Positions 55,201 to 64,000 of a DNA stretch of 64,000 nucleotides are shown one piece after another (within the stretch, counting starts at the first letter, position 1; every line of letters starts with the position of its first letter). Below the pieces are notes generated by a model. That model searched no databases and was not told where the DNA came from. It saw only the letters and a list, made by a program, of their open reading frames with translations. Source of the DNA: Romanomermis culicivorax (lineage: Eukaryota > Nematoda > Enoplea > Mermithida > Mermithidae); the NCBI GenBank assembly GCA_963922205.1, contig CAWUHX010000028.1:248001-312000 (forward strand). Reading direction: 5' to 3'. The position numbers were made by a program, and so were the translations under genes.

Positions 55201-58200
55201 CGCAGAAGCAGGAGTTCAAATATAACTCTTGTTAGATCTTCTGTAGAATTCGTATTCATCATGAAGGCAACTCTGTGGCATTACAGTGTTGTTTTTGCAT
55301 TGTGCAAAACTTTTTTTCAGATTTTTTGCACCGTGCAAAAATATTCATCAAGACCAATTTCATAGTGCAAAAAAATTTGACTTGAACGACTTTTTTGGTA
55401 ATTTTTTGCACCGTACAAAAAAAACACTTTGGCATTATACGATTTTTTTATTTTTCCATGTGTCATTTTTATTACTTACTACATTTACGTTTTAGTCGTT
55501 TGTTTAATGTATACTCGTACAGTGATTCATTCGTCAGATCTCGCGACGCAGAACGGATCGAAGCATTTACCGGCGATAAATCAAAAACGGAACTTGTCGT
55601 CAGCGACGTTCCGCCTTCTCCATCGCATCAATATCCTAAACCTCCACCTTTCAAGCCGATCAATGTCGACCGCCCGGCACTCGAATTCGTTCTAAGCGAA
55701 TTAGCTCCGTCCTTGACTCGAAACAGCCAATCGTCGGCGGCGCCGCCGATCGGAAACGCCGAATGCGCTCTGGATTTTGAAAGCGATGAATCCAAAACTG
55801 AACTAGTTGTCAGCGAGTTAGCTCCGTCAACTTTGAAAAACCGCGGTCGACCAGAATCAACGGCGATTTTCGACGCCGAACGTGCTGCCGCTTTTGAGGA
55901 CGATAAATCGAAAACGGAATTCGTCGTCAGCGAACTTGCGCCAAAATTGAGCAATAATTTCAAAGCTGACAAAAACGAATATTTGGGGGAGCAGTTAACG
56001 GTAGAATCTTTAGTGAAATCACACCTCAAATATTAAGAATGTTTTAAATTTTTGAGGAATGATGAAAATTTGTTTAACCTAGCGATATGTTTTTTAGTAG
56101 TAGCGGTTAAAACTGAACCAAAACTGTCGAATGTATTAAGTTTGATCGTTTTGACGTAATTAAATCATGACTTCGACCATAAAATTTAATCCAATAAAAT
56201 TATAACGCTTATGCAAGAATTAACAAAAGCACAAAATCTTGAAATATTTGATATATGACAAAATTTTTATCCGCAGATTCAGTTCAGATTCTTTTTATGT
56301 AAAATTTTCTTCTAATTGTAGGTCATTAAGAGCCGTCCCGCCGGAAATGAAAAGGCTGAAAGATCGGAATCTCATGTAGATGACATATTCATTTCCAAAA
56401 CCGAGTTGAGAATATCTGAAAACTCAGAAATTTCGCCGGATCATCCAAAAGTAAGATAGCTAATGTGCATAGTGGGTCTTGTTTTTGAACGAGAATGATC
56501 GTACAAAATGGTTAAAAAACGATAATTTGGTTATAAATGTAATATAACATATTTTCCGGTCTGACAGAATATTGGAAGTAGCTAGACTAATAGCTACTAA
56601 TGAAATCAGCAAATTGACACACTTTTTATATGTCGTCTCGTGCAAAAATCACTGACACTCAAAATCTGTGATTTCGTTGAAGCTGTATTTCTCATGACGA
56701 TAAAATCCTCTTTATTGTTTAAAAATCATTACCACTGATCACACATAAAATCATACATGTTATGCCATTCCTGGCTGGGTTAGGGGCCCGCTGCTTCATG
56801 GGAGAAATGGGACTAGCTCTCGAAAATTTTTCGAAATTGCTGCCTAGAATATCTTTTGAACAGGATAGGCCTCGAAATTTGGGTCGATGTTTCTCTCTGC
56901 CCCTATTACATGTATGCTATCTATTTTCACTATCTTGTCTCCTGACTTTTATGATGTTCAGATCCGTATGTATGCTATCTATTTTCACTATCTTGTCTCC
57001 TGACTTTATGTTATCGAAAACTGTTTTAGAGCGTTAAATTTTGAAATGAGTTTCAGAAGATTATGAAAAGTGAAAGAAGAGCTGGCGGAGATTTGAACAT
57101 TAAAACTGAAGGAAACCTTCTAGACGAGGAAAATGAAGAATTTGAAAATAGACGTCCAAAGGTAGATTTCTATTTTCTGTTTTACCAATTTTTTACATTG
57201 AATTTATTTTTTAGTCGAGCAGACATATGATCCGACAAGAAAATTTTGCTGCATCGCTAGATTCGAACAATTATTTTCGCGTTTTAGTATCCGAACGTAG
57301 AAGGGAAGACCATATTAGAAAAGTGCGTGTTTTCATTAGCTACTGTTTATCTCGAATCAAGAGACGCAAAGAAAGCCGATGAGTTATCGGCTATACTGCT
57401 AGATGATGATTTTTTGTTTTGGCCATGACGATTTTGAAAAACCGTTACCTACCACGATTCCTTGAATATTTTCGCATTTCATGTGCTTGAAAAAGTGTTC
57501 ACTTTCAATCCTGTATCGAGCGACAGAGCGTTTTTAAGACTTCAAGTTTCTGTCTAACACTGATCAACTGAATATTGAACGTCGTAAAAATTTTCTTTTA
57601 ATTGGTTCAAATGTTCATGAAAATTAAAATTATTTATATGGAATTCGGGTATTTCGTATCCTGGTTGCTGCAAAGGATGCCTTGCACCGAATTTCAAAAT
57701 TCCCATTAGATAGTATCATTTACATCAGTAAATTGCTACCTTAGTAGTCAAGAGTGACATATTTTCGGCATAACTGATTCTTTTCACTAAGATTAACTCT
57801 CCTCGATTTACGCTCAGAATGTATACAAGAGCATAGAAGGAAATGATTTTTCACTAAACTCCGTAGAGCATCATGAAAAAGCTCGCGTAAAAGTGCTCAT
57901 GTCATAATAATTAAAATTGATATCAAGTTCCGCTATTTCAAGTCAGAAAATCAGTTTGATCTCACTCGCCAAAGACTTGCTCGTATTCGATAATCATCGA
58001 CTGATCGATGAAGTACCGATCTTATGTTCTACCAAGCTTTGCTTTTGATTGCCTTAAAACATTAATATTCAAACCTCGAGGAGAGAAACTTAAAAAATCT
58101 ATCTCAAATGAAAAGCTAAAACTGACAATTTATTTAGTTTGATTTGATTTGAATGTTCAACTTCCCAATGAATAGTTACGAAACACTAAGTTTTGCAGCG

Positions 58201-58650
58201 AACATTTTTTCTCATTATCAATTTTTCGTCAACTAAATTCAAATTTCTACAAAAGATAAAATGTTCGTAGTCTTGATCCGATTCTGCTGATATGTCATAT
58301 ACATACCTGGAGAAATCCTGTCAGTTCATCTGGTACCAGCCAGCCCAAAAATTTGGTTGGTTGTCTAATCGTTTTGGGAGTTGTAAAGCCAAACAGGGGT
58401 AGAGAACCAGATGTATAGTACATTTATGTTGAACAAAATAGACAGAATGCAGTCAAAATTGTTTTTCAAGCTTATTTCAGAGTCTACACACTTTTTGAGA
58501 CGTCCCAGTGTATCTTGAAAATTTGGAAAATCAGGGAATAAGATATGCCTGGAATCATGAAAAGTCAGAGAGTTTGAAAAAAGTGCATTTTGGTGCGTTT
58601 TAGAAGGTTGAAATCTCAAAATTTTCGAGTGCATCCATTCATTGATTTCC

Positions 58651-58715
<65 letters not shown>

Positions 58716-60197
58716 CCATGATCGGTTGGTTGATTTCCAGATTGGTGTGTTAGTTCCACGGTTAGATTGGAGCACTGGTTTACTTCTCGATTAGTGGTTT
58801 GATTCCCCGGTTGGATTGGGTGATTGGTTGATTTCATGGTTGGTTCATTCATTGATTCCCTGTTTAGCTGGTTGATTCTCTGATTCAGTGGTCGGTTGCT
58901 GGTTAGTTGGTTCCCTGATTTGCTGGTTGGTTGATGGATTGTTTCATGATAAGTTGGTTGGTTGATTTATTTTATTCCTAGTCGGTTTATTATCTAGTTT
59001 TTATTGGTTGATAGTCTCTCACTAAGTCCTTTATCCCGTTTTTGCTATTAAAATCGGTTCACATACAAAACATGATCTGGTGCTGAGAATTAAGTCATCT
59101 GGTACCGAAGTCACCTCATCTGGTACCAAGTTGCATCCAGTTGAACCTATTGTCCAGGCATATAATGTCTTCAAAATTGTCTCGGATGAGGCTAACTGAA
59201 AAAATTCATTTTGATACTGTAGTTGATTGGTTACGTAAGCTTATAAAATTTGAATGAAATGGATGAATATTTGAAATGAAAGGAATTTGAATTAAAAAAT
59301 GAAAAGTGTAAAAATATTTTTTTAAAACTGCACGAGCCCAAATCCTCTCAGGTTTACTGACTGGGATGTTATAAGCTTTCACTAAAGCGTGGTTAGCAAT
59401 TTGAGATGTTCGGACCGCCCCATAGGGAGGGGTATGAGGGGGGTATTAACCCTACCTAAAGTTCTGAAAATTGATCACTGGTTGCCTAGTTTCCTGACAA
59501 AACGAACTGTTTAGTGATCATTAAGCTACACCTTCACCCCAAAGTTTCAACTTTACCCCTACCTGAAAAATATGACTTTGGGGATCTCTGGTGATGTTCG
59601 ACTATTACCTGTTTACTGAAACCAAAAGTGTAGATTCAATTTGATACATAATTTTCGCGGAGTGGAAAACCTGATACGGTAGAAAAAAACTATCTGTTCT
59701 TGATAAATTGAATGTCAAACTCATAGAAAGACCACAATGCCTATTAACTTTTGATTTAGATAGAACCGTTTGACACCTGAGTGTACACAACATATTTTGA
59801 TCATTTAACGAGGGTTCTGGAGAAAATTTTCTGCGGTTTGTTAGCGCTCATGAAAGAGAAATTCTCTTCATTCATAACAGTAATAAGCTTTACTAGTTTT
59901 TTCTTGTTTTCAAAATAAAATCATGTTTTCCTCATGTTTTTACTATGAACAATGTGTTACTGATATCTTTAGATTCGCCAATGGAACCGTAGTGTCGTGC
60001 TTTTGGGATCCGTCTTCGCCGCTGTTTTGGCCATTCTGGTTTTTAGCTTATTGGAAGCCGTCTACGAAACTTTTCAAGTACCGTTCGACAATTGCTTCGA
60101 AGCCAACGAACAATGTTCTAAATACGGACAATGTTGCTTGGAATTTTGCAACAAGAATCGATTGAAAGTCGCCCTTTCGAAATTATTCACTTATTGA
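42907..60197 (+). CDS. Unrecognised membrane protein with seven SKTELVVSE-type motif repeats
   Basis: Ten proposed exons: 42,907 to about 43,224 (donor uncertain); 47,597-47,754; 47,955-48,003; 48,054-48,188; 54,365-54,687; 55,496-56,000; 56,322-56,450; 57,057-57,161; 57,215-57,322; 59,973-60,197. Phases join consistently (0, 2, 0, 0, 2, 0, 0, 0, 0), which strongly supports one gene of about 680 residues. No known domain is recognised. Exons 5-7 encode seven copies of a motif of about 23 residues: AER, then about 6 residues, D-x-SKTELVVSE and AP. The last exon has a hydrophobic span (SVVLLGSVFAAVLAILVFSL) and a short tail with five cysteines (CFEANEQCSKYGQCCLEFC). I infer a long N-terminal cytosolic or nuclear part, one membrane pass and an oxidised lumenal or outer tail. 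AATAAA at 60,465-60,470 is a likely poly(A) signal. Introns are stuffed with transposons. Confidence 0.78.
43445..43512 (+). repeat. Decayed partial duplicate of exon 1
   Basis: TGTTTGCACACAATGATGCC and on aligns with exon 1 from TGTTTGGACGCGATGACCCC (43,151 on) for about 60 bp, at roughly three-quarters identity with one single-base gap. It is preceded by an ATAATCAG acceptor-like site, so it could also be an alternative exon. Confidence 0.5.
43945..44958. mobile_element. hAT-like non-autonomous element, copy 2 (intron 1)
   Basis: About 1 kb, starting CAGTATTTTTTTGTGCC and ending GTGCACAAAAAAAAACCCTG. It follows the outer parts of the 34,196-36,456 copy (GGCACAAAAAAATTTGGAAT, TTTTCAGGAGA, TTTGTGCCAATTGGCACAAA) without the LINE, which shows where the LINE inserted in copy 1. 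Confidence 0.75.
44959..45687. other. Intron 1 sequence, no gene
   Basis: Contains a short C-run MITE-like piece (about 45,080-45,240, GCCCCCCCCCCGC). Nothing else recognised. Confidence 0.4.
45690..47058. mobile_element. Putative TIR element with GC-rich ends (intron 1)
   Basis: Left end TAGGGTTGTCTCGCGG with GGCCGGGGC nearby; right end GCCCGGGGCCTGGGACAACC. The ends are imperfect inverted repeats (GGGTTGTC/GACAACCC) of hAT-like type. No clear target duplication. A nested MITE at 46,315-46,519 has ACCTGTA/TACAGGT ends and long G and C runs. Confidence 0.5.
46315..46519. mobile_element. G/C-run MITE with ACCTGTA ends
   Basis: ACCTGTAAGACCTCCGACCA at the left and CCCCCAAGTACAGGT at the right, with text shared with 36,457-36,630. 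Confidence 0.6.
47059..47596. other. End of intron 1
   Basis: No gene; ends in the acceptor TTTATCTATTTAG. Confidence 0.5.
47597..47754 (+). CDS. SKTEL-repeat gene, exon 2
   Basis: Only one frame is open: GQAAVSLAIRLQAVDDKLSA and then EFKNAYNNFLKHLPQYPGA. Donor GTGCG|GTAGGT, phase 2. No family recognised; it looks helical. Confidence 0.75.
47955..48003 (+). CDS. SKTEL-repeat gene, exon 3
   Basis: A 49-nt exon between TTTTCCACCAG and ATC|GTAAGT; completes the arginine codon of exon 2 and encodes ILPVNVKAPADRKDYI. Confidence 0.72.
48054..48188 (+). CDS. SKTEL-repeat gene, exon 4
   Basis: Acceptor CTTTTTTTTAG, donor TATGAA|GTAAAT; 45 codons. Encodes TTKYSPINSRTPAISKLKSK, rich in S/T-P sites, and a cysteine-containing end. 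Confidence 0.7.
48189..48550. other. Start of intron 4
   Basis: No gene recognised; directly followed by a Harbinger insertion. Confidence 0.5.
49268..50845 (-). mobile_element. hAT element nested in the Harbinger copy
   Basis: Ends TAGTGATGGACCGATG and CATCGGTTCATCACTA, flanked by perfect 8-bp duplications CTCCTAGC (49,260-49,267 and 50,846-50,853). Subterminal GGCCGATGCATCGGCC-type words recur at both ends. Confidence 0.93.
50161..50640 (-). pseudogene. hAT transposase remnant
   Basis: On the minus strand, 50,310 down to 50,161 reads SLKEELSEKMNQYFYRND, then DNKLYALASLLDPRLKKDG, the conserved LA.LLDPR.K motif of hAT transposases. Downstream, on the way to 49,440, acidic text (EVEEASSELSNQSENSTIDA) precedes the expected C-terminal region. 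Stops are frequent and the catalytic aspartates cannot all be found. Confidence 0.72.
51048..51620. other. Intron 4 sequence, no gene
   Basis: No gene or repeat recognised. Confidence 0.4.
51621..51975. mobile_element. MITE-like segment with GCGAAGCGCC motif
   Basis: Inverse of 34,560-34,680 in part: GGTGCGAAGCGCCGAGAAAA, TTTTTTAATCAAAAAATTGA, GTATTTTTTCGACC, then CCTCCCCCCAATTACATATA. The boundaries are not clear. Confidence 0.5.
52374..53390. mobile_element. TIR element with GCGCAAATG words
   Basis: Ends TGTAGCCAATTGCGCCGATC and, inverted, TGTAGCCATATGCGTTAATT. Subterminal copies of GCGC/TGCGC words recur (AATGCGCCACATG, AAATGCGCAT, GGCGCAAATGCATAGGGCGC). Contains the 19-bp minisatellite. 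The class is unknown. Confidence 0.6.
52873..53072. repeat. 19-bp minisatellite
   Basis: About ten units of AGAATCATGATCAGATCAT with few changes; each unit holds the palindromes TGATCA and ATGATC/GATCAT. Confidence 0.93.
53552..53721. mobile_element. 170-bp hAT MITE with GGCGGATC ends
   Basis: CAGTGGCGGATCCAG at the left and, inverted, CAAGTGCGGATTTAG at the right. Perfect 8-bp duplications TCTGGACT at 53,544-53,551 and 53,722-53,729. G and C runs make up the arms. Confidence 0.92.
54365..54687 (+). CDS. SKTEL-repeat gene, exon 5 (motif copies 1-2)
   Basis: Acceptor TTTTAATGTACAG, donor GGAAG|GTATGA, phase 2. After a basic start (KARKRLTKLPKKSSSL) come AERAHSYLNDPSKTELVLSE and AERSVGFDNDPSRTELVLSE. 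Confidence 0.82.
54688..55275. other. Intron 5, no gene
   Basis: A diverged tandem duplication, GAATTAAAATTTTGWAGATT with GGTGATRAAA, occurs near 54,944 and 55,049. No other feature recognised. Confidence 0.45.
55284..55429. mobile_element. 146-bp hAT MITE in intron 5
   Basis: CAGTGTTGTTTTTGCATTGT at the left and GTACAAAAAAAACACTT at the right are inverted, with GTGCAAAA words inside. Perfect 8-bp duplications TGGCATTA at 55,276-55,283 and 55,430-55,437. It ends 66 bp upstream of exon 6. Confidence 0.93.
55496..56000 (+). CDS. SKTEL-repeat gene, exon 6 (motif copies 3-6)
   Basis: Acceptor TTACGTTTTAG and donor TTAACG|GTAGAA give 505 nt that fit the phases of exons 5 and 7. Motif copies: AERIEAFTGDKSKTELVVSD; a shortened VDRPALEFVLSELAP; AECALDFESDESKTELVVSE; AERAAAFEDDKSKTEFVVSE. 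Spacers are rich in P, S and N. The frame stays open to 56,036 if unspliced. Confidence 0.85.
56001..56321. other. Intron 6, no gene
   Basis: AT-rich; ends in TTCTAATTGTAG. Confidence 0.5.
56322..56450 (+). CDS. SKTEL-repeat gene, exon 7 (motif copy 7)
   Basis: 43 codons. AERSESHVDD followed by ISKTELRISENSE is a diverged copy of the motif; donor CCAAAA|GTAAGA. Confidence 0.78.
56451..57056. other. Intron 7, no gene
   Basis: A direct repeat, CATGTATGCTATCTATTTTC / GTATGTATGCTATCTATTTT followed by ACTATCTTGTCTCCTGAC, near 56,910-57,005. Otherwise nothing recognised. Confidence 0.5.
57057..57161 (+). CDS. SKTEL-repeat gene, exon 8
   Basis: 35 codons, KIMKSERRAGGDLNIKTEGN and then an acidic end; acceptor ATGAGTTTCAG, donor CCAAAG|GTAGAT. 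Confidence 0.7.
57215..57322 (+). CDS. SKTEL-repeat gene, exon 9
   Basis: 36 codons, SSRHMIRQENFAASLDSNNY and RVLVSERRREDHIRK; acceptor TTATTTTTTAG after a 53-bp intron, donor AGAAAA|GTGCGT. The basic end lies just before the membrane segment, as expected for the cytosolic side. Confidence 0.7.
57323..59972. other. Intron 9: repeats, no gene
   Basis: Holds a (TTGA)n microsatellite and degenerate flanks, and three TCATCTGGTACC words (58,326, 59,096 and 59,116). It also contains a GAGGGGTATGAGGGGGGTAT stretch near 59,420. Minus-strand open frames over the microsatellite are artefacts. Confidence 0.5.
58648..58716. repeat. (GATT)n tetranucleotide microsatellite
   Basis: About 16 copies of GATT/TTGA, continuing to about 58,990 as degenerate GGTTGGTTGATT words. 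Confidence 0.95.
59973..60197 (+). CDS. SKTEL-repeat gene, last exon (membrane anchor, cysteine tail)
   Basis: Acceptor TGATATCTTTAG; 74 codons to TGA. IRQWNRS, then SVVLLGSVFAAVLAILVFSL, then a tail with five cysteines in 19 residues and a basic, hydrophobic end. The tail does not end in the PPPx of KASH proteins. Confidence 0.8.
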   Translation: MRQWNRSVVLLGSVFAAVLAILVFSLLEAVYETFQVPFDNCFEANEQCSKYGQCCLEFCNKNRLKVALSKLFTY

Positions 60198-60464
60198 GGT
60201 GTTATTTTCCTAGACAGTTCGCCGCATATATTTCAACGAAAATCGATATGAAAACGTTGTTTTTGAATTCCCTATACTACATGTTGAGCCAAAAAAAGGC
60301 GACCGGTGCTGACTTTCATAGCTTTTGAATGGAGAAAGCTTTTTTAATGCCGTCTGCTGCCGTCGATAGGTGAAACATCTAGCATAAAAATTGCAAAGTT
60401 TTAGCCAGATTGGTCAAATATTGACTGACTAGAATTAATAATATTAATCGTGGATGTTTTTGCG

Positions 60465-60470
60465 AATAAA
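60465..60470 (+). terminator. Candidate poly(A) signal of the SKTEL-repeat gene
   Basis: AATAAA about 270 bp after the stop codon. Confidence 0.45.
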
Positions 60471-63400
60471 AAATAGGCAAAAATCAGCATGTTTTTAACA
60501 GAAAAAAAGTAAAATGAAACCAATCATAAGAACCATATAACAGCTGAAAACTACAGGAGTACCGTTTCAATGTTTTCTCCATTCTGTTTCACCGCTAATT
60601 TTAATCGTTTTTTGAACTGGTTAATGGAATCTCTCTGCGCCATAACCTCGTTCGACCAATTTCAAAACAACAGCTCTTGATTTTAGCGAAATTTTGCCCG
60701 TATTGAAAAAGCATCTGATGAATTTAAATTACAGGTAAATTACAAATCTGGATGTTTTTATGTATTATTGTTTTTAAACCACTTCAAAAATCTTTTTCAC
60801 TATAGGCCAACTTTCACTTTGATTTCATAACTTTTACTTTTCGAAAAATGACCAGTCACACGAAATCTCTGTGTGAAAAAGGCTAGGAGCATAAGATTTG
60901 GCCCTTATAACGAAGACAAACAGGGGATTATAGTGCAGCAATCCGCGTTGAAAAAGCTTATCCATTCGAAAGTTATGTAAATTAGCACCATTCGTTTTTT
61001 GTCTCACCCCGTATCTCACGAAGTATGAGATTTTCTACTGGAATAAAATTATCCTTTTTTTATTATTCAATCAAATATCACTGCTTTTTGAGGAAATGCT
61101 CATAAACTTAAAAATCTGAAAAATAGGTGCTGTCTTCGCAATCGTTTACCTAAAACTAATCGATAGAATATTTACTCATAAACTATTGGAAAAAACTTAG
61201 TTGAGTGGTTCACAAATTCCCAATTTCATATGACATTGTTTAGCAGGAAATAGTACGTAAATTAATTCTTGAGTTGACATCTAACTGAATTTGGAACGAA
61301 TTTTGAAAAGTTCTGGTTTCGTTCCTATTCTTTTCAAGTTTCGAAAGTTCTCACTTTTCTGACATACTTTTGTCGCGTGAGTGTTCCTCTCAGAATATTG
61401 ACTCGCATCTGTTTAAATGGGAAACTTTGACCCGCAGTCATCATCCTGAAGAGCATGATAAATCACAGAAAATGACACGCGGTCCGTCTTTTGCTTGTAA
61501 ATTGAAAATTCCACTCTCAAAGTTTGCTGTAAGCTTTTTACTTAATAAATGGTTAGTCGATTGAGTAGGCTCACAAATTTTCAGTCTCATGTGATATGCG
61601 GTTCAACAAAAAATCGGAAAAATACGAATATGAACTATATGAAAAAATATGAACTCGCATTCCGTTTTTATTATTTACAAGCATTTCAAGAAAAACAGAT
61701 TATAAGTCAATTCATGAATATTTATTAGTACTTGCTGGCGTCATAAGTTCCATGTCTAAAAAGTTTGATCACGTGAGAATATTTTTACACGTTATTTTCG
61801 ATTGGTTCCCACTGTTTATTTCGGGTTTCCGAATTATTATTCATACTCATCTATAAATTATTGTTTCGTTTTTTTTTGTTGATTTATGATTTTTCCACTC
61901 TTCGTACTCTTTGACTTGCAATATTGAAAAGTCATTCTTATTATAGTGGATTTATTTTGAACGCGATAGTTAGATGCATGGCAGTCACAGACTAATTGTG
62001 ATCGGAAAATCAGTTCTCAGTGATGTCGGAAAAAATTATCAAAGACCCTGAACATGAAGAAAAAATTCCTCAAACATTGTTTGTTTCGTTATTTTGAATT
62101 TCGAATATTCGCTGGGTGTTCGCTTATTTCAGTCATAGAAAATTCTGAAGTCAGACGCAATCATATTATTTTTATTAAATGTAATGATACTTTCTGAACA
62201 AATTGGTAAGAGTGGGATAAGAAATTACAGTAAACATTCGCAAATCGAATTAATTATTCAACAATGATGAACATTTGAAAAATCTTTGTTAAAAAAGATA
62301 ACCTTTGCACTTCGACTTTGTTGGAGTTGTCTTTAATTTTGATTTCATTTTATCTATAGTCTGTTTTTTGCAAAATGCTTACAAATAGAAAAGTGACACA
62401 AATCAGAACTACCACCAAAATCTTTTACATAGAGTACTTACTAAAAAAATTTCAGTCGAAAAATTATTAAAGGTTGGTATAATGTTTGTCAGAAAATGTG
62501 CAATACAACTTGCTTTCTACTTCCATTATTTAGAAGCATTTCAAGAAAACCAGACTCTAGTAGCGTGCATAATCATAGCCTATTATCATGACGATTTTTA
62601 ATTTGATCATCATTTTATTTCCAAAAAACGGAGACAGTTTTTTTGAGTGTTGATTTTTCAAACCTGAAAATGAGCAAGTACAATGTGAAAACTTCTTCAA
62701 TGTATAGTTTGCAGTAATACGTGATCACAAATGTGCCGAGCTTGGAAGAGATCATGTTGTGTCCAAAATTCAGGCAGAGGATTGTTGAAGATAACGAGAA
62801 AAAAGTTCGACATTTTCGCCTCAAAAGCCGGGAAAAGTAGTTATTGTAGTGAGATCATAAAAATGTATTTATACGGGGAAAACCTAAAAAATTGACTTTT
62901 ATGGCAAAAATTCGCATTTTCTGCTCTTTTCATGTCAGAAGATATTTCTCATATTCTTGCTTTCTTACGGCCTGGTGCCTGCGGTGCTTTCCCCACACAA
63001 ATACAATGGCATAAGCTGACAATTTCGGGAAATTTATCAAATGCAGTGACTTTGCACTCGCTGGTCAAAGTTCAAGTTTTCAAAATAAATTTTTATAAGT
63101 CCCTTAAGATTGATCAAAACTGAAATTTTAATCTTGTGCTTCATTTCAATGTTTTTCACCGAAGAAAATATAAATTTTCGCCCTGTTTAATGATTGGACC
63201 AAAGTTTTATATATCAGCACTTTTTATCAGAATGGCATTTCATCATCAAAATGTGCTTGATCGGCAATGCTTGCAAATTTAAGCATTTACGTAGACGCTA
63301 ATTGTGCTTTGTTATTGTAATAGGTTTTTTCTGTGAGAGTAACACATTTATAGAAAGATTAAGCTCACGATGTTTCGGCTTTCTTACAAAACTCGAATAT

Positions 63401-63699
63401 GACGTGTCTGCATACTTTTTTTTTAAAAATTAGCACTTACGTCACTTACTTGGTAATATTTTCCAGTCACTTTGTGCCTAGAATTTGTAATTTAATGGAA
63501 ATTCTGTCTGGCCTGTATATTTTGACGGTAAAGATTTTCATCTTTTCCCCCGTATCCGGTCTTTCTGTCACGTTCTCGTCTTTGTTTCTTCCCATTTTGC
63601 TCTCTTCCTTCCACTATATTTTTCTTGTTTCTCTTTTATACGCTTGTTTTCTCCGCTTTTTCTTTCCGGTTACTTTTCTTTTCCTTCGTTATCATTCAG
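60471..63699. other. Intergenic, dispersed repeats
   Basis: No gene seen. GCTCACAAATTTTCAGTCTC and TAGAAGCATTTCAAGAAAA-type words at 61,570-61,700 and 62,510-62,560 are shared with 46,040-46,160 in intron 1 of the preceding gene, so an unnamed dispersed repeat is present at least three times. Confidence 0.45.
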
Positions 63700-63793
63700 G
63701 TTTTCTCCACTTTTTACTCCGGTTACTGCAATTTCATCTTCAATTATTGGATCGCAAGGGATAATTACCAACAGAATTTCGGAAATCTTAGGG
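63700..63793 (+). CDS. Candidate internal exon of a downstream gene
   Basis: A very good acceptor (TTTTCCTTCGTTATCATTCAG) and donor (TTAGGG|GTGAGT) enclose 94 nt. One base plus 31 codons read FSPLFTPVTAISSSIIGSQG and on. No family recognised. Confidence 0.4.
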
Positions 63794-63930
63794 GTGAGTT
63801 GAATAGATTATTCCAGTACTGCTGCCTAGCGCATTGTCGCTAGCTTGGGAAAATTCGTTTCCTTCATCGTCGCCGTTTTCCCCTCTGTTCGTCTTGTGGG
63901 CTTTAGCTTGTTTGAATTTTCTATGTTCAG

Positions 63931-63989
63931 CCATTATCCGCTATTCACGCACGCAAGAATGCAGGAGTTTTGAGAGATTTGAATGGGAA
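63931..63989 (+). CDS. Candidate next exon at the window edge
   Basis: Acceptor TTTTCTATGTTCAG; in phase with the previous candidate, reading PLSAIHARKNAGVLRDLNG; donor GGGAA|GTGAAG. The gene would continue beyond the window. Confidence 0.35.
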
Positions 63990-64000
63990 GTGAAGGAATC

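Noticed and set aside
58365-58852. Minus-strand frames with a repeated INQS peptide
   Set aside because: They come from the (GATT)n microsatellite inside an intron.
59973-60197. KASH-type nuclear envelope tail
   Set aside because: The tail is cysteine-rich and does not end in the PPPx motif that defines KASH peptides.
63399-63764. 121-codon frame rich in F, L and S
   Set aside because: It is a pyrimidine-rich stretch, the polypyrimidine tract before a candidate acceptor, read as phenylalanine, leucine and serine; unlikely to be a membrane protein.
1-64000. tRNA and rRNA genes
   Set aside because: None recognised by eye; a covariance-model scan would be needed to exclude a tRNA.

Overview
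The window reads as nuclear DNA of an animal. It is AT-rich, has GT-AG introns, carries a TALE-class (PREP/PKNOX-type) homeobox gene split over six coding exons, and is dense with eukaryotic transposons: Helitron, Ty3/gypsy LTR element, DIRS-type tyrosine-recombinase retroelement, CR1/jockey-like LINE, PIF/Harbinger, hAT and several MITE families. There are no bacterial operons, no rRNA and no CRISPR array. I cannot name the species; the divergence of the homeodomain suggests a fast-evolving invertebrate lineage.

Left third (1-28,000), almost all mobile or repetitive. An AT-only minisatellite (181-800) is followed by two composite repeats built from a head module, arrays of a 98-bp unit and shared tail modules. 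A decayed Helitron (about 5,950-11,770) follows, with an N-terminal region, HUH Rep and PIF1-like helicase, then an unusual ubiquitin-specific-protease (USP/C19) domain. Next come remnants of a multi-exon gene (12,790-25,960). A Harbinger MITE (14,133-15,085) sits at one of its splice acceptors, and a nearly intact Ty3/gypsy provirus (15,120-24,395) sits inside an exon. The provirus has 889-bp LTRs that differ at six positions. Its order is gag (four zinc knuckles), then an Env-like glycoprotein, then protease-RT-RNase H-integrase, all in one frame interrupted by one TAG inside the Env-like part. Env between Gag and Pol is the most striking thing here. A third copy of the 98-bp composite (26,018-28,010) ends in inverted modules, giving a foldback layout.

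Middle (28,137-37,300). A dead DIRS-like retroelement has split direct repeats A1, B1-A2 and B2, and its tyrosine recombinase lies between A2 and B2. Next is a nested block: long inverted arms enclose a hAT-like element with GTGCCAATTGGCAC motifs, which encloses a 5'-truncated LINE ending in a CAT microsatellite.

Right (37,300-64,000), the host gene zone on the + strand. The PREP-like homeobox gene (39,038-41,938) is followed 0.97 kb later by an unrecognised gene (42,907-60,197). Its ten proposed exons encode seven copies of a motif around SKTELVVSELAP and a C-terminal membrane segment with a cysteine-rich tail. Its introns hold Harbinger, hAT and MITE insertions, several with clean target-site duplications and some within about 70 bp of an exon. 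Two candidate exons of another + strand gene lie at the right edge.

All exon structures are read by eye from splice signals, phase and homology; transcripts would be needed to confirm them.
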